Assembly (NCBI GenBank): GCA_013416445.1
Contig: JACCER010000002.1
Coordinates: 124,001 to 188,000, forward strand
Origin: Alcaligenaceae bacterium
Lineage (GTDB): Bacteria > Pseudomonadota > Gammaproteobacteria > Burkholderiales > Burkholderiaceae_B
Direction: 5' to 3'
DNA length: 64,000 bases
The notes beneath the pieces are model-generated. The model was not told the origin of the DNA. It saw only the letters and a program-made list of their open reading frames with translations, and ran no database searches. Shown one piece after another: positions 1 to 10,423 of the stretch (position 1 is the first letter of the stretch; each line of letters starts with the position of its first letter). The translations under genes were made by a program, and so were the position numbers.

Positions 1-97
1 CGGGCAGAGACAGCGCCCGCCAGCCTGCCGCGTCCAGCCGCTGTGCCAACAGTTCATTTCTGCCCAAAGGGCGAGTCAGGACCACGCTGGCTTTCAT
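1..97 (-). CDS. hemD: Uroporphyrinogen-III synthase, N-terminal fragment (cut by window edge)
   Basis: The reverse strand begins with ATG at 97 and reads MKASVVLTRPLGRNELLAQ and onward to the window edge. This is the typical N-terminus of HemD, which cyclises hydroxymethylbilane to uroporphyrinogen III in the haem and sirohaem pathway. It starts 32 bases after the hemC stop on the same strand, the usual hemC-hemD order. Only about 32 codons are visible, so the call leans on the LTRPLGRN motif and on position. Confidence 0.8.
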   Translation of the reverse strand, partial: MKASVVLTRPLGRNELLAQRLDAAGWRALSLP

Positions 98-129
98 GCT
101 TGCGACAAGCTTAAAACGGCCGCCACGTA

Positions 130-1077
130 TCAGGAGGCCGAACCTGGGGCCAACAGCCTGGACAAGATATCCTTGGCACCTTTATTCAGGAGCTCTTGCG
201 CGGCCTGCTCGCCCAATTGCAAGGCCGAAGCCAGCGGCCCCGACGCATGCGAACGTATGATGTTTGATCCATCGGGCTCGGCTACCAGCGCGTCGACGCG
301 CAGCGTGCCGCCTTCGAGTTGCGCAAAGGCGGCCAGTGGCACCTGGCAAGAACCGCCCAGCACGCGCGAAACCGCGCGCTCGGCTATCGTGCAGGCCGTT
401 GCCTCGGCGCAAGCCAGCGGAGCAAGAATGCGATGCATATCAGTGCGTTGCTCTAGGATTTCTATACCCAAAGCCCCTTGCCCAGCAGCGGGCAGGCTTT
501 GTTCAACAGAGAGCAAGCCGCATATGCGGGATTCAAGCCCCAAGCGTCGCAAACCGGCTGCAGCAAGAATGATGGCGGCATATTCACCACGATCAAGCTT
601 GCCCAGACGCGTATCCAGATTGCCACGTAAAGGCTGGATTTTCAGCAAGGGGTATTGCTGCCGAATTTGCGACTCGCGGCGTAGGCTGGATGTACCCACG
701 ATTGAACCATCCGGCAAGGCATCGAGAGAGGCATAATCGTTGGATACGAAAGCATCACGCGGATCATCGCGTTCCATGATGACCGACAAGGCAAACGGAC
801 TTTGCATATCGACCGGTACATCTTTGAGCGAATGCACGGCCAAGTCGGCACGCCCGTCGAGCAGTGCGGTTTCCAGTTCTTTGACGAACAAGCCTTTTCC
901 GCCAATTTTCGACAAGGTGCGATCCAGGATCTGGTCGCCCCGCGTGGTCATGGTGAGCAGGCTGACTTCGCATTCAGGATAAAGCGCTTGCAGCCGATCA
1001 CGCACATGCTCGGCCTGCCACAAGGCAAGCCGGCTTGCACGGGTTGCAATAACCAGCTTGGTGGGTGCTGCAACCAT
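130..1077 (-). CDS. hemC: Hydroxymethylbilane synthase (porphobilinogen deaminase)
   Basis: This 315-residue cytosolic enzyme joins four porphobilinogen molecules into linear hydroxymethylbilane. The family hallmarks are visible: the N-terminal [12 protein letters not shown] strand, HSLKDVP in domain 1, SSLRRE, and the LGGSCQVP loop whose cysteine carries the dipyrromethane cofactor. Length is normal. The gene follows a 42-residue membrane protein by 3 bases and precedes hemD by 32 bases, so a terC - small membrane protein - hemC - hemD transcript is likely. Confidence 0.96.
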   Translation of the reverse strand: MVAAPTKLVIATRASRLALWQAEHVRDRLQALYPECEVSLLTMTTRGDQILDRTLSKIGGKGLFVKELETALLDGRADLAVHSLKDVPVDMQSPFALSVIMERDDPRDAFVSNDYASLDALPDGSIVGTSSLRRESQIRQQYPLLKIQPLRGNLDTRLGKLDRGEYAAIILAAAGLRRLGLESRICGLLSVEQSLPAAGQGALGIEILEQRTDMHRILAPLACAEATACTIAERAVSRVLGGSCQVPLAAFAQLEGGTLRVDALVAEPDGSNIIRSHASGPLASALQLGEQAAQELLNKGAKDILSRLLAPGSAS

Positions 1078-1080
1078 GAT

Positions 1081-1209
1081 CTAGCCCGCCAATTGAGTAA
1101 ATACGATGGCAAGCACGATGCCGATAATAGCCAGAATGAACAGGCCTTGTAGCAGCGACAAACCAGATTCGTCGGGCTTTTTACGGCCCGAGGATTTAAA
1201 CAGACCCAT
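1081..1209 (-). CDS. Small single-span membrane protein between terC and hemC
   Basis: A 42-codon frame starts at ATG 1209, inside the last codons of the TerC gene (14-base overlap), and stops 3 bases before the hemC start. The peptide has a basic N-terminal third (FKSSGRKKPDE) followed by one hydrophobic helix (LFILAIIGIVLAIVF), predicting a one-pass inner-membrane protein with a cytoplasmic basic tail. The tight packing between two real genes and the coherent topology argue that it is translated. Function is not recognised. Confidence 0.6.
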   Translation of the reverse strand: MGLFKSSGRKKPDESGLSLLQGLFILAIIGIVLAIVFTQLAG

Positions 1210-1915
1210 TTACAGCTTCCTTGCTGGCGCCTTTGCGACTGGATATCCATTTGCCCAGCCCAACCACCAGAATTGCGCCTATGACTTCTGCGGCTATCTT
1301 GATTGTACTAGGCTGCACACCCCAGCGATTCTCAATGAAAATATCGGTTACCAGCATGCCACCGGCGATCCAGCCCAACAAAGCGGCGCCCAGGGTAACC
1401 ACCAAAGGGAAACGATCGATCAGTTTCAAAACAATGGTGCTGCCCCATATAATAATAGGCACGCTCAGTAACAAGCCGAAAATCACATAGCCCAACTGGT
1501 GATCAGGTATGGTGCTTTGTGCTGCGCCGGCAATCGCGATGACGTTATCCAGGCTCATGACGAAGTCGGCGATAATAATGGTCTTGACTGCGGCCCAGAT
1601 GGAAGCGCTACCCTTGATGCCATCATGCGCATCGTCATCGGGAACCAGCAGCTTGATGCCGATCCAGAGCAACAACAACCCCCCGGCGATCTTCAGGAAG
1701 GGAATACCCAATAAGGTCAGCGCAAAAGCGATCAGGACGACGCGCAATATAATGGCGCCGGCAGTCCCCCACATGATCCCCTGGAAACGTTGCTTGGGGC
1801 CCAGATTACGACAGGCCAGCGCAATAACGACAGCGTTGTCGCCGCCCAGCAAAATGTCGATCATGATAATCTGGAACAATGCGCCCCAGTGTAATGTTTG
1901 AATAAACTCTACCAT
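1196..1915 (-). CDS. TerC/YjbE-family integral membrane protein
   Basis: This 239-residue polytopic protein has the TerC-family signature in helix 1 (IDILLGGDNAVVIALACRNL) and a second acidic motif (DFVMSLDNVIAIAG). TerC-type proteins are linked to metal-ion handling, and some export Mn(II); the YjbE subgroup is the closest by memory. About seven hydrophobic segments are evident. It heads a reverse-strand cluster with a 42-residue membrane protein and hemC. The substrate cannot be told from sequence alone. Confidence 0.88.
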   Translation of the reverse strand: MVEFIQTLHWGALFQIIMIDILLGGDNAVVIALACRNLGPKQRFQGIMWGTAGAIILRVVLIAFALTLLGIPFLKIAGGLLLLWIGIKLLVPDDDAHDGIKGSASIWAAVKTIIIADFVMSLDNVIAIAGAAQSTIPDHQLGYVIFGLLLSVPIIIWGSTIVLKLIDRFPLVVTLGAALLGWIAGGMLVTDIFIENRWGVQPSTIKIAAEVIGAILVVGLGKWISSRKGASKEAVNGSV

Positions 1916-2063
1916 CTAATTTCCTGTTTTTGCCTGAATGGTAATACCCCTCAGCGCGGCGCCGAGGCATGGATATAGCGGCACATTGTAATTCAGGTTT
2001 TGGTCGGCTTGCTGTTTTAAGCCTGAAAAACATGACCCTGTGCCTGGTGGGTTGCGTACAGGG

Positions 2064-2090
2064 AAAAAGCCTCCTGAGGGAGGCTTTTTT
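2064..2090 (-). terminator. Rho-independent terminator after sucD
   Basis: A GC-rich stem (AAGCCTCC / GGAGGCTT) with a short loop is flanked by A and T runs on both sides. It lies 12 bases past the sucD stop. Read on the reverse strand it ends in a T run, as expected for termination of the sucCD transcript. The near symmetry could also stop transcription from the other side. Confidence 0.85.
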
Positions 2091-2101
2091 ATTAATGCAC
2101 G

Positions 2102-2983
2102 TTACAGCACCGACTTGAGCAACTTGCCCATTTCGGAGGGGTCGCGCGTTGTACGCATGCCGCACGCTTCCATGATTTCAAGTTTGGCATCGGCCGTATC
2201 GGCTCCGCCGGAAATCAAGGCGCCGGCATGACCCATGCGCTTGCCGGCCGGAGCCGTAACGCCCGCGATAAAGCCGACCACAGGCTTCTTCATGTTGTCT
2301 TTGGCCCATTCTGCTGCGTTGACTTCGTCGGGGCCGCCGATTTCGCCGATCATGATGACGGCATCGGTATCAGGGTCGTCGTTGAACATTTTAAGCACAT
2401 CGATATGCTTAAGGCCATTGATGGGATCGCCCCCTATGCCAACTGCAGTCGACTGGCCCAGGCCAAGTTCGGTCAGTTGTGCAACTGCTTCGTAGGTCAG
2501 CGTGCCTGAGCGGCTGACTACGCCTATGCGCCCCTTGCGGGCGATATGGCCGGGCATGATGCCGATTTTCAATTCGTCGGGAGTAATCAGACCGGGGCAA
2601 TTGGGGCCCAGCACCAGTGTCTTTTTATTCTGGTCGCGCATGCGGTTACGCAGTTCGAGCATGTCGCGTACTGGTATACCTTCGGTAATGCAGATGACCA
2701 GGTCCAGATCGGCATCGACCGCTTCCCAGATGGCTGCCGCAGCGCCCGCTGGTGGTACATAAATAACCGAAACGGTAGCGCCGGTTTCAGACCTAGCGTC
2801 TTTGACGCTGCCGAAAATAGGTACGCCTTCGAAATTTTCGCCCGCTTTTTTGGGGTGCACGCCAGCAACGAATGCAGCCTTGCCATTCGCGTATTCACGA
2901 CACATATGCGTATGGAACTGACCGGTTTTACCGGTAATTCCCTGAGTAATGACTTTGGTGTCTTTGTTGATCAGTATCGACAT
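2102..2983 (-). CDS. sucD: Succinate-CoA ligase (ADP/GDP-forming), alpha subunit
   Basis: This 293-residue TCA-cycle subunit binds CoA through an N-terminal Rossmann fold ([11 protein letters not shown]) and carries the active-site phosphohistidine in [10 protein letters not shown] near residue 246. Length and motifs are standard. It lies 23 bases downstream of sucC on the same strand and is followed by a strong terminator. The two subunits together interconvert succinyl-CoA and succinate with substrate-level phosphorylation. Confidence 0.97.
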   Translation of the reverse strand: MSILINKDTKVITQGITGKTGQFHTHMCREYANGKAAFVAGVHPKKAGENFEGVPIFGSVKDARSETGATVSVIYVPPAGAAAAIWEAVDADLDLVICITEGIPVRDMLELRNRMRDQNKKTLVLGPNCPGLITPDELKIGIMPGHIARKGRIGVVSRSGTLTYEAVAQLTELGLGQSTAVGIGGDPINGLKHIDVLKMFNDDPDTDAVIMIGEIGGPDEVNAAEWAKDNMKKPVVGFIAGVTAPAGKRMGHAGALISGGADTADAKLEIMEACGMRTTRDPSEMGKLLKSVL

Positions 2984-3006
2984 TTACAAATCCTTGGCTA
3001 TATTTC

Positions 3007-4167
3007 TTATTTGGCGGCGGCAACGACTTTGGTCGCGGCTTCAGCCATGGTGTCGGCGCTGATGATAGGCAAGCCCGACTCGGCCAGCAATTTCTTGCCA
3101 AGTTCTTCATTGGTGCCTTTCATGCGCACGACCAGTGGCACGCTAAGATTGACGGCCTTGCATGCGGCGATCACGCCTTCAGCAATAACGTCGCAACGCA
3201 TGATGCCGCCAAAAATATTGACCAAAATGGCTTTTACGCCATCATTTGCGAGCATGATCTTGAAGGCTTCGGTGACTTTTTCAGCCGTTGCGCCACCACC
3301 CACGTCAAGAAAGTTGGCCGGCTCGCCGCCAAACAGCTTGATAGTGTCCATGGTGGCCATGGCCAGGCCTGCGCCGTTGACCAGGCAACCGATATTGCCT
3401 TCGAGCTGGATGTAAGCCAGATCGAATTTGCTGGCCTCGACTTCAGCCGGGTCTTCTTCGGCCAGATCGCGGTACTCGACAATTTCAGGGTGACGGTACA
3501 AGGCGTTGGAATCGAAGTTGAACTTGGCGTCGAGGGCAATGATGTCGCCCGAACCGGTCAGGATCAAGGGGTTGATTTCAGCCAATTCAGCGTCGGTATC
3601 CCAGTAGACTTTGTAAAGCTTCTGGAACTCGGCGGCAGCTTTGGCCACCGAGGCATCAGGAACACCTATGCCACGCGCCAGCTCGGCGGCTTGGGCATCG
3701 GTCAGGCCGGTTTTGGGGTCGACAAATACCTTCAGAATTTTTTCAGGTGTTTTTTCAGCGACTTCTTCGACGTCCATGCCGCCTTCACTTGAAGCCATGA
3801 CGCACACGCGCTGCGTGCCGCGATCGGTAACAATGCCAACGTAGTATTCTTTTTTGATATCGGCGCCTTCTTCGATGAGCAGGCGGCCTACTTTCTGGCC
3901 TTCAGGGCCGGTTTGATGTGTGACCAGTTGCATGCCCAGGATTTCGGTTGCCAACTGACGCACTTCTTCGATGGAGCGACCCAGCTTGACGCCACCGCCC
4001 TTGCCACGGCCACCCGCGTGAATCTGCGCCTTGACCACCCACACCGGACCGCCCAGCTTTTCAGCGGCTGCAACGGCTTCGTCAACGGAAAAAGCAGGAA
4101 TTCCGCGTGGAACAGTTACGCCAAATTGCTTCAGCAGTTCCTTGCCTTGATACTCGTGAATTTTCAT
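3007..4167 (-). CDS. sucC: Succinate-CoA ligase, beta subunit
   Basis: This 386-residue protein has an N-terminal ATP-grasp domain ([12 protein letters not shown] start, [13 protein letters not shown] nucleotide loop) and a C-terminal CoA-ligase domain with GGGATAEKV and [10 protein letters not shown]. It supplies the nucleotide-binding half of succinyl-CoA synthetase. It is first in the two-gene sucCD operon. All expected motifs are present and length is normal. Confidence 0.97.
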   Translation of the reverse strand: MKIHEYQGKELLKQFGVTVPRGIPAFSVDEAVAAAEKLGGPVWVVKAQIHAGGRGKGGGVKLGRSIEEVRQLATEILGMQLVTHQTGPEGQKVGRLLIEEGADIKKEYYVGIVTDRGTQRVCVMASSEGGMDVEEVAEKTPEKILKVFVDPKTGLTDAQAAELARGIGVPDASVAKAAAEFQKLYKVYWDTDAELAEINPLILTGSGDIIALDAKFNFDSNALYRHPEIVEYRDLAEEDPAEVEASKFDLAYIQLEGNIGCLVNGAGLAMATMDTIKLFGGEPANFLDVGGGATAEKVTEAFKIMLANDGVKAILVNIFGGIMRCDVIAEGVIAACKAVNLSVPLVVRMKGTNEELGKKLLAESGLPIISADTMAEAATKVVAAAK

Positions 4168-4252
4168 TTATTACCTGTCAGAACGTAAAGAATTAGAGAG
4201 AAACGCATGCGCCAGTGTCTTGAGGCATACCTGCCCGCCCGATATAAACCAC

Positions 4253-4834
4253 CTATTCGTGCTTTGCCTTGGGGGCCGCATACCATGTGGGATAGATCTC
4301 TTGTACAACCGGCCCATCGAGCCTAAGGGCATGACAGCCTTCAAGCTGGAAGGGGCGCCGCGTTTTGTCGCCCACGGACGCCGCCTCGCGTTCTTTGCGG
4401 CGTTGATTTGCCATGGTCTGGATAGCGACTGTAGGCAAGAGATAAGACAGCTCGGTCATGTGGCTGCAACCGGCCGTTCTGCCGTAGCGGTCTTTGACCA
4501 CCTGACGAAAATTGCGCAACAGATTCATGCCAACCATATCCTGGTAATCGGGAGCGATGGCAGTGCAATTTTCACCATAGGGGGCTGCATCGTAGCCAGC
4601 AACAGCCCCTGTGATCGTAAACTGATCATTAATGGTGACGCGCATCAGCATATGATGGATGGGGTCGCCAGCATAGCGAGTGGCCGTGCCGCCCATGATG
4701 GGGAAATCGTAAGCCTTGAAGTCAATAAGTTCGGCTTCGAGATCCCATTGACCGTCCTCCCGGACGTAGGTGTTGACGCGAATCGAGCGCGTATGCAGGG
4801 GTTCTCGGGGTAGTTCAGGAGGAGGTAAAGGCAT
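4253..4834 (-). CDS. DUF2889 domain protein
   Basis: The 193-residue product matches the DUF2889 family as remembered: an N-terminal PLHTRSIRVNTYVREDGQWD segment, then DFPIMGG, a central NCTAIAPDY region and a CSHMTEL motif. No signal peptide or membrane segment is seen. It starts 30 bases after the metE stop on the same strand and could be a read-through partner. Its role is not established, and the ribosome-binding site is weak. Confidence 0.75.
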   Translation of the reverse strand: MPLPPPELPREPLHTRSIRVNTYVREDGQWDLEAELIDFKAYDFPIMGGTATRYAGDPIHHMLMRVTINDQFTITGAVAGYDAAPYGENCTAIAPDYQDMVGMNLLRNFRQVVKDRYGRTAGCSHMTELSYLLPTVAIQTMANQRRKEREAASVGDKTRRPFQLEGCHALRLDGPVVQEIYPTWYAAPKAKHE

Positions 4835-4864
4835 TTACAAAGAGGTTATATAGCGGTAAACCTG

Positions 4865-7156
4865 TTAAGTATAGCGCAGAGCCTGGGCCGCACTGACCAT
4901 TTTTATTAACGCTGCTTCTGTTTCCGGCCAGCCACGCGTCTTCAGGCCGCAATCGGGATTAACCCAGAGACGTTCGCGCGGCAAGCGGCTGGCCGCCTTT
5001 TGCATCAGGGCGACCATCCAGTCCACGTCTGGCACATTGGGCGAGTGAATATCGTATACCCCCGGCCCGATATCGTTGGGATAATGAAAATCCTCAAAGG
5101 CGCCCAGCAGCTCCATGTTGGAACGCGAGGTTTCTATCGTGATCACATCGGCATCCATGGCCGCAATGGCCTCAATGATGTCATTGAACTCGGAATAGCA
5201 CATGTGGGTATGTATCTGGGTTTCGTCCTTGACGCCGCCAGTCGACAAGCGAAAGCAATCAACCGCCCATTCCAGGTAACGCGCCCAGTCAGCACGGTGC
5301 AAAGGCAAGCCTTCGCGGAATGCTGGCTCATCGATCTGGATCACCGCGATGCCGGCCGCCTCCAGATCAAGCACCTCGTCGCGCAAAGCCAGGGCCAACT
5401 GTCGGCAAGTCGTTTCACGCGGCTGATCGTCGCGTACGAAAGACCATTGCAACAGGGTCACCGGGCCGGTCAACATGCCTTTTACTGGCTTGTCGGTCAG
5501 TGACTGCGCATACGCCGACCAGGCCACTGTCATGGGAGCGGGCCGTGCGACATCACCAAAGATGATTGGCGGTTTTACGCAGCGTGAGCCATAGCTTTGC
5601 ACCCAGCCGTTTTGTGTAAAAGCAAAGCCGCCCAACAGTTCACCGAAATATTCGACCATATCATTGCGCTCGGCCTCTCCGTGCACCAGAACATCCAGGC
5701 CTATCTTTTCCTGGAAGCGCACGACATGCTCTATTTCTTTACGCATGGCGCTTTGATAGGCCGAGTCGCCGATAACGCCGTTCTTCCAATCGCGGCGCGA
5801 TACGCGGATTTCAGCCGTTTGGGGAAACGAACCAATCGTCGTAGTTGGATAAGCAGGCAAGCTCAATTTTTTCTGCTGCACGGCAATGCGTTGCGCAAAC
5901 GGCGTACGCTCGCGCGCCAGACTGGCGCTGGCGGCGAGACGAGCCTGGACAGCGCTGTTGTGTATACGCGGAGAATGCGCCTTGGCCTGCAGTGCTACGC
6001 GCTGGCGCTGCAAGACGGCCAGGGTGGTTTGCGCAGGCGCAACCGACACCGCATCGGCAAGCACAGCCAGTTCATCGAGCTTTTGCATGGCAAACGAGAG
6101 CCAGCTGCGCAACTCGGCATCAAGGTCTTGTTCAGCCTCCAGGTCAACAGGCACATGCAGCAGTGAGCACGAAGGCGCCAACCACAGCCGATCACCACGC
6201 TGGGCCAGCAGCGGTGCAACCAGGGCGCTAGCCTGATCAAGGTCGGTGCGCCATATATTGCGCCCGTCTATCAGACCCAGTGACAACACCTGATCTTTGC
6301 TTAACACAGCCAGCACATCATTAAGTTGATCGGGCGCTCGCACCAGATCGATATGCACGCCATGGACGGGCAAGCCCTGCAATACCTGGACATTATCCTT
6401 CAGATGCTCGAAGTAGCTGGCAAGCAATACCTTCACGCCGCTATTGGCCAGCGCCTGGTAAACGCGCGGAAAAGCCTCTTGCCACGAAGCAGGCAGATCC
6501 AGCCCCAGGATGGGCTCATCTATTTGCACCCACTCAACGCCCAAGGCCTTGATTTGCAGCAAGACGTCCTGGTATACCGGCAGCAGCTTATCGAGCAGGG
6601 CCAGCTTGGCGCTATCGTTTACGCTGTTGTATGCATCGCCCTTACCCAGCCACAGCCAAGTCAGGGGGCCGGGAATCACGGGCTTTACACGGTGGCCCAG
6701 CGCCTGGGCTTCGCGAATCTGGTCGAATAGATAACTGCGCGCAATGCGGTAAGACTGCTGTGGCACGAGCTCGGGCACGATATAGTGATAGTTGGTATCG
6801 AACCATTTGGTCATTTCACATGCGGCCGCAGGCGTACCCTGCGGGGCTCGGCCACGCCCCATCCTGAATAAAGTATCCAGGCTCACGTCACTCTTGTCTG
6901 ACTGTGCAAAACGCGCTGGCACGGCGCCCAGCAAGGTAGTCCATTCCAAGATATGGTCATACCAGGCAAAATCGCCAACCGGGACAAAGCTTAGGCCTGA
7001 CTGAGCCTGCGCATTCCAATGTCTTGCACGCAGCTCGCGGCCAGTGCCTTCAAGCTCGTCAGCCGATATTTTTCCCGCCCAGTATGCTTCCAGCGCGCGT
7101 TTCAGCTCGCGCTGTACTCCGATGCGGGGAAAACCTAAGTTATGAGTAATAATCAT
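4865..7156 (-). CDS. metE: Cobalamin-independent methionine synthase
   Basis: This 763-residue enzyme transfers the methyl group of 5-methyltetrahydropteroyltriglutamate to homocysteine. Both halves of the family are present: the N-terminal barrel ([11 protein letters not shown]-like start, [14 protein letters not shown]) and the catalytic C-terminal barrel with [10 protein letters not shown], and HTHMCYSEF, which gives the zinc-binding His and Cys, plus the late NPDCGLKTR with the final Cys. It is transcribed divergently from the activator gene metR. MetR-type boxes lie in the shared upstream region. Confidence 0.97.
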   Translation of the reverse strand: MIITHNLGFPRIGVQRELKRALEAYWAGKISADELEGTGRELRARHWNAQAQSGLSFVPVGDFAWYDHILEWTTLLGAVPARFAQSDKSDVSLDTLFRMGRGRAPQGTPAAACEMTKWFDTNYHYIVPELVPQQSYRIARSYLFDQIREAQALGHRVKPVIPGPLTWLWLGKGDAYNSVNDSAKLALLDKLLPVYQDVLLQIKALGVEWVQIDEPILGLDLPASWQEAFPRVYQALANSGVKVLLASYFEHLKDNVQVLQGLPVHGVHIDLVRAPDQLNDVLAVLSKDQVLSLGLIDGRNIWRTDLDQASALVAPLLAQRGDRLWLAPSCSLLHVPVDLEAEQDLDAELRSWLSFAMQKLDELAVLADAVSVAPAQTTLAVLQRQRVALQAKAHSPRIHNSAVQARLAASASLARERTPFAQRIAVQQKKLSLPAYPTTTIGSFPQTAEIRVSRRDWKNGVIGDSAYQSAMRKEIEHVVRFQEKIGLDVLVHGEAERNDMVEYFGELLGGFAFTQNGWVQSYGSRCVKPPIIFGDVARPAPMTVAWSAYAQSLTDKPVKGMLTGPVTLLQWSFVRDDQPRETTCRQLALALRDEVLDLEAAGIAVIQIDEPAFREGLPLHRADWARYLEWAVDCFRLSTGGVKDETQIHTHMCYSEFNDIIEAIAAMDADVITIETSRSNMELLGAFEDFHYPNDIGPGVYDIHSPNVPDVDWMVALMQKAASRLPRERLWVNPDCGLKTRGWPETEAALIKMVSAAQALRYT

Positions 7157-7173
7157 GATGATTCTTTATTAAA

Positions 7174-7186
7174 TGAAAATTTTTCC
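7174..7186. promoter_or_regulatory. Degenerate MetR box near metE
   Basis: The 13-base TGAAAATTTTTCC matches the MetR operator pattern TGAA-N5-TTCA except at the last base. It lies 18 bases upstream of the metE start codon. MetR commonly binds tandem strong and weak sites in metE control regions. The assignment is by pattern only. Confidence 0.45.
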
Positions 7187-7247
7187 TGATAATGTTATTG
7201 TGCCTACAAAACTACTTGAATCAAAATCAAATGCATCATATTTAAAA

Positions 7248-7260
7248 TGAAATAATTTCA
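7248..7260. promoter_or_regulatory. Perfect MetR operator near metR
   Basis: TGAAATAATTTCA is a perfect dyad fitting TGAA-N5-TTCA, the known binding pattern of MetR. It lies 20 bases upstream of metR and about 90 bases upstream of metE in the divergent promoter region. It could serve metE activation by MetR with homocysteine and metR autoregulation. The surrounding DNA is markedly AT-rich. Confidence 0.7.
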
Positions 7261-7280
7261 TATTAATTAAGGAACGCACT

Positions 7281-8201
7281 ATGCTGGAAATACGCCACAT
7301 GGAAACCCTGTGCGCCATACGCGAAGCGGGCAGTCTGCAGGAAGCGGCTGAACGCCTTCATGTAACTCAATCGGCCTTATCGCACCAACTACGCGACCTG
7401 GAAGTGCGGCTGAAAACACCTTTGCTGAATCGGCGTACGCGCCCTGCCCGGCTTACAACGGCGGCGTTGCGCATACTGGCGCTGGCCGACGAAGTGCTGC
7501 CACGGGTCAAGGCAACCGAACTTGAGCTTCAACGGCTGGCTGCCGGGCGCACTGGCCGGCTGCACCTGGCTATAGACTGCCATTCCTGTTTTCAGTGGCT
7601 GATGCCAGCTCTGGATGCCTTCCGTCATGACTGGCCCGATGTCGAACTAGATCTGTCGGCGGCGTTTTCATTTGCCCCCTTGCCCGCTTTGCTGCGCGGG
7701 GATCTTGATGTGGTCATTACTTCGGATCCGCAAACCATAGAAGCGGTTGAATATGTGCCCTTGTTCCGCTACGAGTTGGTGCTGGCGGTTGCGGCGGCCA
7801 ACCCTTTGGCGCAGCACAAATATATAGAACCAGCGCAACTGGCGGATCAGGTTTTGATTACTTATCCGGTGGAGCGCCAGCGCTTGGATATTTTCACGGC
7901 ATTCCTTGACCCCGCCGATATTGAGCCCGCCGCCATTCGCAAGGCCGAGCTTACGCCCATTATTGCGCAGTTGGTTGCCAGCCAGCGCGGCGTAACGGCC
8001 CTGCCCAGTTGGGCCTTGACTGAATATGCCAACCAAAGCTGGCTGCGCATTTGCCGCTTGGGCGCCCAGGGAGTATGGCGCACCTTGTACGCGGCAGTGC
8101 GCACGGAAGATATGCAAGCCGATTACCTGCAGGCCTTTCTGAAACAAGCCCGAGATACGTGCTTTAAGACCTTGGAAGGCATAAAAGCGGTGCGTGCTTG
8201 A
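7281..8201 (+). CDS. metR: LysR-type regulator MetR
   Basis: This 306-residue LysR-family regulator has an N-terminal winged helix-turn-helix (HMETLCAIREAGSLQEAAERLHVTQSALSHQ) and a C-terminal effector domain. Divergent orientation to metE and the TGAA-N5-TTCA boxes between them identify it as MetR, the homocysteine-responsive activator of metE. A clear AAGGA ribosome-binding site precedes the ATG. Its 3' end converges on recX with an 80-base gap. Confidence 0.92.
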   Translation: MLEIRHMETLCAIREAGSLQEAAERLHVTQSALSHQLRDLEVRLKTPLLNRRTRPARLTTAALRILALADEVLPRVKATELELQRLAAGRTGRLHLAIDCHSCFQWLMPALDAFRHDWPDVELDLSAAFSFAPLPALLRGDLDVVITSDPQTIEAVEYVPLFRYELVLAVAAANPLAQHKYIEPAQLADQVLITYPVERQRLDIFTAFLDPADIEPAAIRKAELTPIIAQLVASQRGVTALPSWALTEYANQSWLRICRLGAQGVWRTLYAAVRTEDMQADYLQAFLKQARDTCFKTLEGIKAVRA

Positions 8202-8281
8202 TATGCCATTGCTGTGTTGCTGATTCGACTTGCGAAAACCTTAAACAAGTGCCATTCGCGCTTGTATGACTTGGTTAAGGC

Positions 8282-8794
8282 CTAATCCGACTGAGGCTGG
8301 TCGCCCAGGATGCGCCGAAGGCAGTCGGCGGAGAAGCCGCGCGAGGCCAGGAAACGGAATTGTTTGGCATAGGCCTTGGCGTCGGCCGGAGCTTGACCGT
8401 ATTTTTTTTCCCAAACAACACGAGCGCGCTCGACTTCGGTGCTACGCAACTGCTGGTTTAGCTGCGCGATGTCTTCGTCAGGCACACCGTGCTGGCGTAG
8501 TTCCTGAACGATACGGCTAGCCCCCTGGCGCGAAGCGCGCCGATTGACCAGGCTTTGCGCAAAGCGTTCATTGGAGAGCCAGTTTTCGCGTTCCAGGCTA
8601 TTTAGCAATTCTTCGAGTTCGGCGGCATTGCTGGCATGCGGCGCCAGCTTACGCTGCAGTTCCAGGCGAGAATTTTCGCGCCTGGACAAAACACCTATGG
8701 CACGCGCCTTGAGACTGAGCCCCTTCTTTTTAGGAGAGACGCCTTCGGTGTCGCTAGTGGACAGCGTTTCGAAATCGTCAAGCTCGGAATCCAT
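8282..8794 (-). CDS. recX: RecA regulator RecX
   Basis: The 170-residue product carries the three-helix repeats of RecX (LKARAIGVLSRRENSRLELQRKL, WLSNERFAQSLVNRR, QGASRIVQELRQHGV). RecX caps or destabilises RecA filaments. It begins 15 bases after the recA stop, the usual recA-recX arrangement, so it would share SOS induction. An acidic, serine-rich N-terminal extension of about 25 residues precedes the conserved domain. Confidence 0.93.
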   Translation of the reverse strand: MDSELDDFETLSTSDTEGVSPKKKGLSLKARAIGVLSRRENSRLELQRKLAPHASNAAELEELLNSLERENWLSNERFAQSLVNRRASRQGASRIVQELRQHGVPDEDIAQLNQQLRSTEVERARVVWEKKYGQAPADAKAYAKQFRFLASRGFSADCLRRILGDQPQSD

Positions 8795-8809
8795 GCCTGA
8801 TACCCGCAG

Positions 8810-9895
8810 TTATGCAACAGCATCGTCTTCGGGAGCGGGGGCGGACGCCGCCAACGGCTTGGTAGTCGTAGAGGCGGCTTGAGCAATGACCCCAAGCTGT
8901 TCGCGAACCCGATTTTCGATTTCGAAGGCCATTTCCGGATGTTCTTTAAGGTATTCGCGGACGTTATCTTTGCCCTGGCCTATGCGCGTGCCGCTGTAAC
9001 TGAACCAGGCGCCGGCCTTGTCGACAATGCCAGCCTGTACGCCGAGATCGATGATTTCGCCTTCGCGCGAAATGCCGGCGCCGTACATGATGTCGAATTC
9101 AGCCTGTTTGAAAGGCGGCGCCACCTTGTTCTTGACCACTTTGACGCGAGTTTCGTTGCCCACGACCTCGTCGCCTTTTTTGATGGCGCCAATACGCCGG
9201 ATATCGAGCCGGACCGAGGCATAGAACTTGAGCGCATTGCCGCCCGTGGTGGTTTCGGGATTGCCGAACATGACACCGATTTTCATGCGGATCTGGTTGA
9301 TGAAGATAACCATGCAATTGGCGCGCTTGATGTTGGCAGTAAGCTTGCGCAAGGCCTGGCTCATGAGGCGAGCCTGCAGCCCAGGCAGGGAATCGCCCAT
9401 GTCGCCTTCAATTTCGGCCTTGGGCACGAGCGCCGCGACCGAGTCGATAACGATGAGATCGACTGAGCCGGAACGCACCAGCGCATCGGTGATTTCCAGG
9501 GCCTGTTCACCGGTATCGGGTTGAGAAATAAGCAGATCGTTCAGGTTGACGCCCAGCTTGGAGGCGTACTGGACGTCTAGTGCGTGCTCGGCGTCGATGA
9601 AGGCGCAGGTGCCGCCAATTTTTTGCATTTCAGCGATGACTTGCAGGGTAAGCGTGGTTTTACCCGACGATTCAGGACCGTAGACCTCGATAACCCGACC
9701 ACGCGGCAAGCCGCCAACGCCCAAGGCAATATCTAGCCCCAACGACCCGGTGGAACACACCAGGATGTCGTGCTCGACCTTGTCGTCGCCATAGCGCATG
9801 ACCGATCCTTTACCGAATTGCTTGTCGATTTGGGATAAGGCGGCAGCCAGTGCTTTGGCGCGCTCGGTAGCGGCTTTGCTGTTTTTGTCGTCCAT
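8810..9895 (-). CDS. recA: Recombinase RecA
   Basis: This 361-residue protein has the Walker A motif GPESSGKTT, the Walker [11 protein letters not shown], loop 2 ([19 protein letters not shown]) and the acidic C-terminus. It polymerises on single-stranded DNA for strand exchange and promotes LexA self-cleavage. recX follows. A perfect LexA box lies about 85 bases upstream of the start, indicating SOS control. Confidence 0.98.
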   Translation of the reverse strand: MDDKNSKAATERAKALAAALSQIDKQFGKGSVMRYGDDKVEHDILVCSTGSLGLDIALGVGGLPRGRVIEVYGPESSGKTTLTLQVIAEMQKIGGTCAFIDAEHALDVQYASKLGVNLNDLLISQPDTGEQALEITDALVRSGSVDLIVIDSVAALVPKAEIEGDMGDSLPGLQARLMSQALRKLTANIKRANCMVIFINQIRMKIGVMFGNPETTTGGNALKFYASVRLDIRRIGAIKKGDEVVGNETRVKVVKNKVAPPFKQAEFDIMYGAGISREGEIIDLGVQAGIVDKAGAWFSYSGTRIGQGKDNVREYLKEHPEMAFEIENRVREQLGVIAQAASTTTKPLAASAPAPEDDAVA

Positions 9896-9979
9896 GTAGG
9901 GTCCTTGACTATAGCGAAAATGAATAAAAGCGCGATGACGCGACGATAGTAATGAGGTGAATTATTGCATCAAATTGTA

Positions 9980-9995
9980 CTGTATAAATAAACAG
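9980..9995 (-). promoter_or_regulatory. LexA (SOS) box of recA
   Basis: CTGTATAAATAAACAG matches the LexA consensus CTGT-N8-ACAG exactly and is flanked by TA. It sits 85-100 bases upstream of the recA start codon. The identity of the motif and its location upstream of recA make LexA repression very likely. Confidence 0.85.
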
Positions 9996-10093
9996 ATATC
10001 CAGTGTGTCACATCGTTATCCATGGCTGCTCAGGTAGAACCACCCATGCCAGAATGGATGTCCCCCTATACGCCAACAGCAACAACGACCGAC

Positions 10094-10381
10094 ATGCGCA
10101 TATTAATTGCCGAGAACGACAGTATTCTTGCCAATGGACTTTCTTGTTCACTATGCCATGACAGCTATGCAGTTGATGTAGTCAGCGATGATTCCAGCGC
10201 AGATTCTGCCTTGCAATGTCAAAGCATCGACCTACTGCGCCAACGCAATACCCTCCATCCGTGCTTATTTTAACTGCTGCCACCCGTACAACGAAGTCCG
10301 GGTTTCAGGCCAACGTCAGGCTGGCGGATTAGAATTCAAGATGCAGAAAGAGCTTTCGCCTTTCTTACCCGACGTCTGATC
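10094..10381 (+). pseudogene. Decayed OmpR-type response-regulator receiver domain
   Basis: The frame from ATG 10094 reads MRILIAENDSILANGLS and continues like the beta1-alpha1-beta2 part of a receiver domain (YAVDVVSDDSSADSAL). After about 55 codons the central part, with the phosphoryl-acceptor aspartate, is missing. The later strand VLILTAATR and a tail like AFAFLTRR are found only in other frames. In relatives a two-component system often lies beside recA, so this is read as its residue. No intact partner kinase remains. Confidence 0.7.
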
Positions 10382-10423
10382 CCCCGGCCGGGCAAAGGCG
10401 GCGGCTTTTTTTGCCTCCATGAG

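Noticed and set aside
7157-7280. Cobalamin or SAM riboswitch ahead of metE
   Set aside because: The leader is only 124 bases shared with metR, AT-rich and without the conserved riboswitch cores; MetR boxes explain the region.
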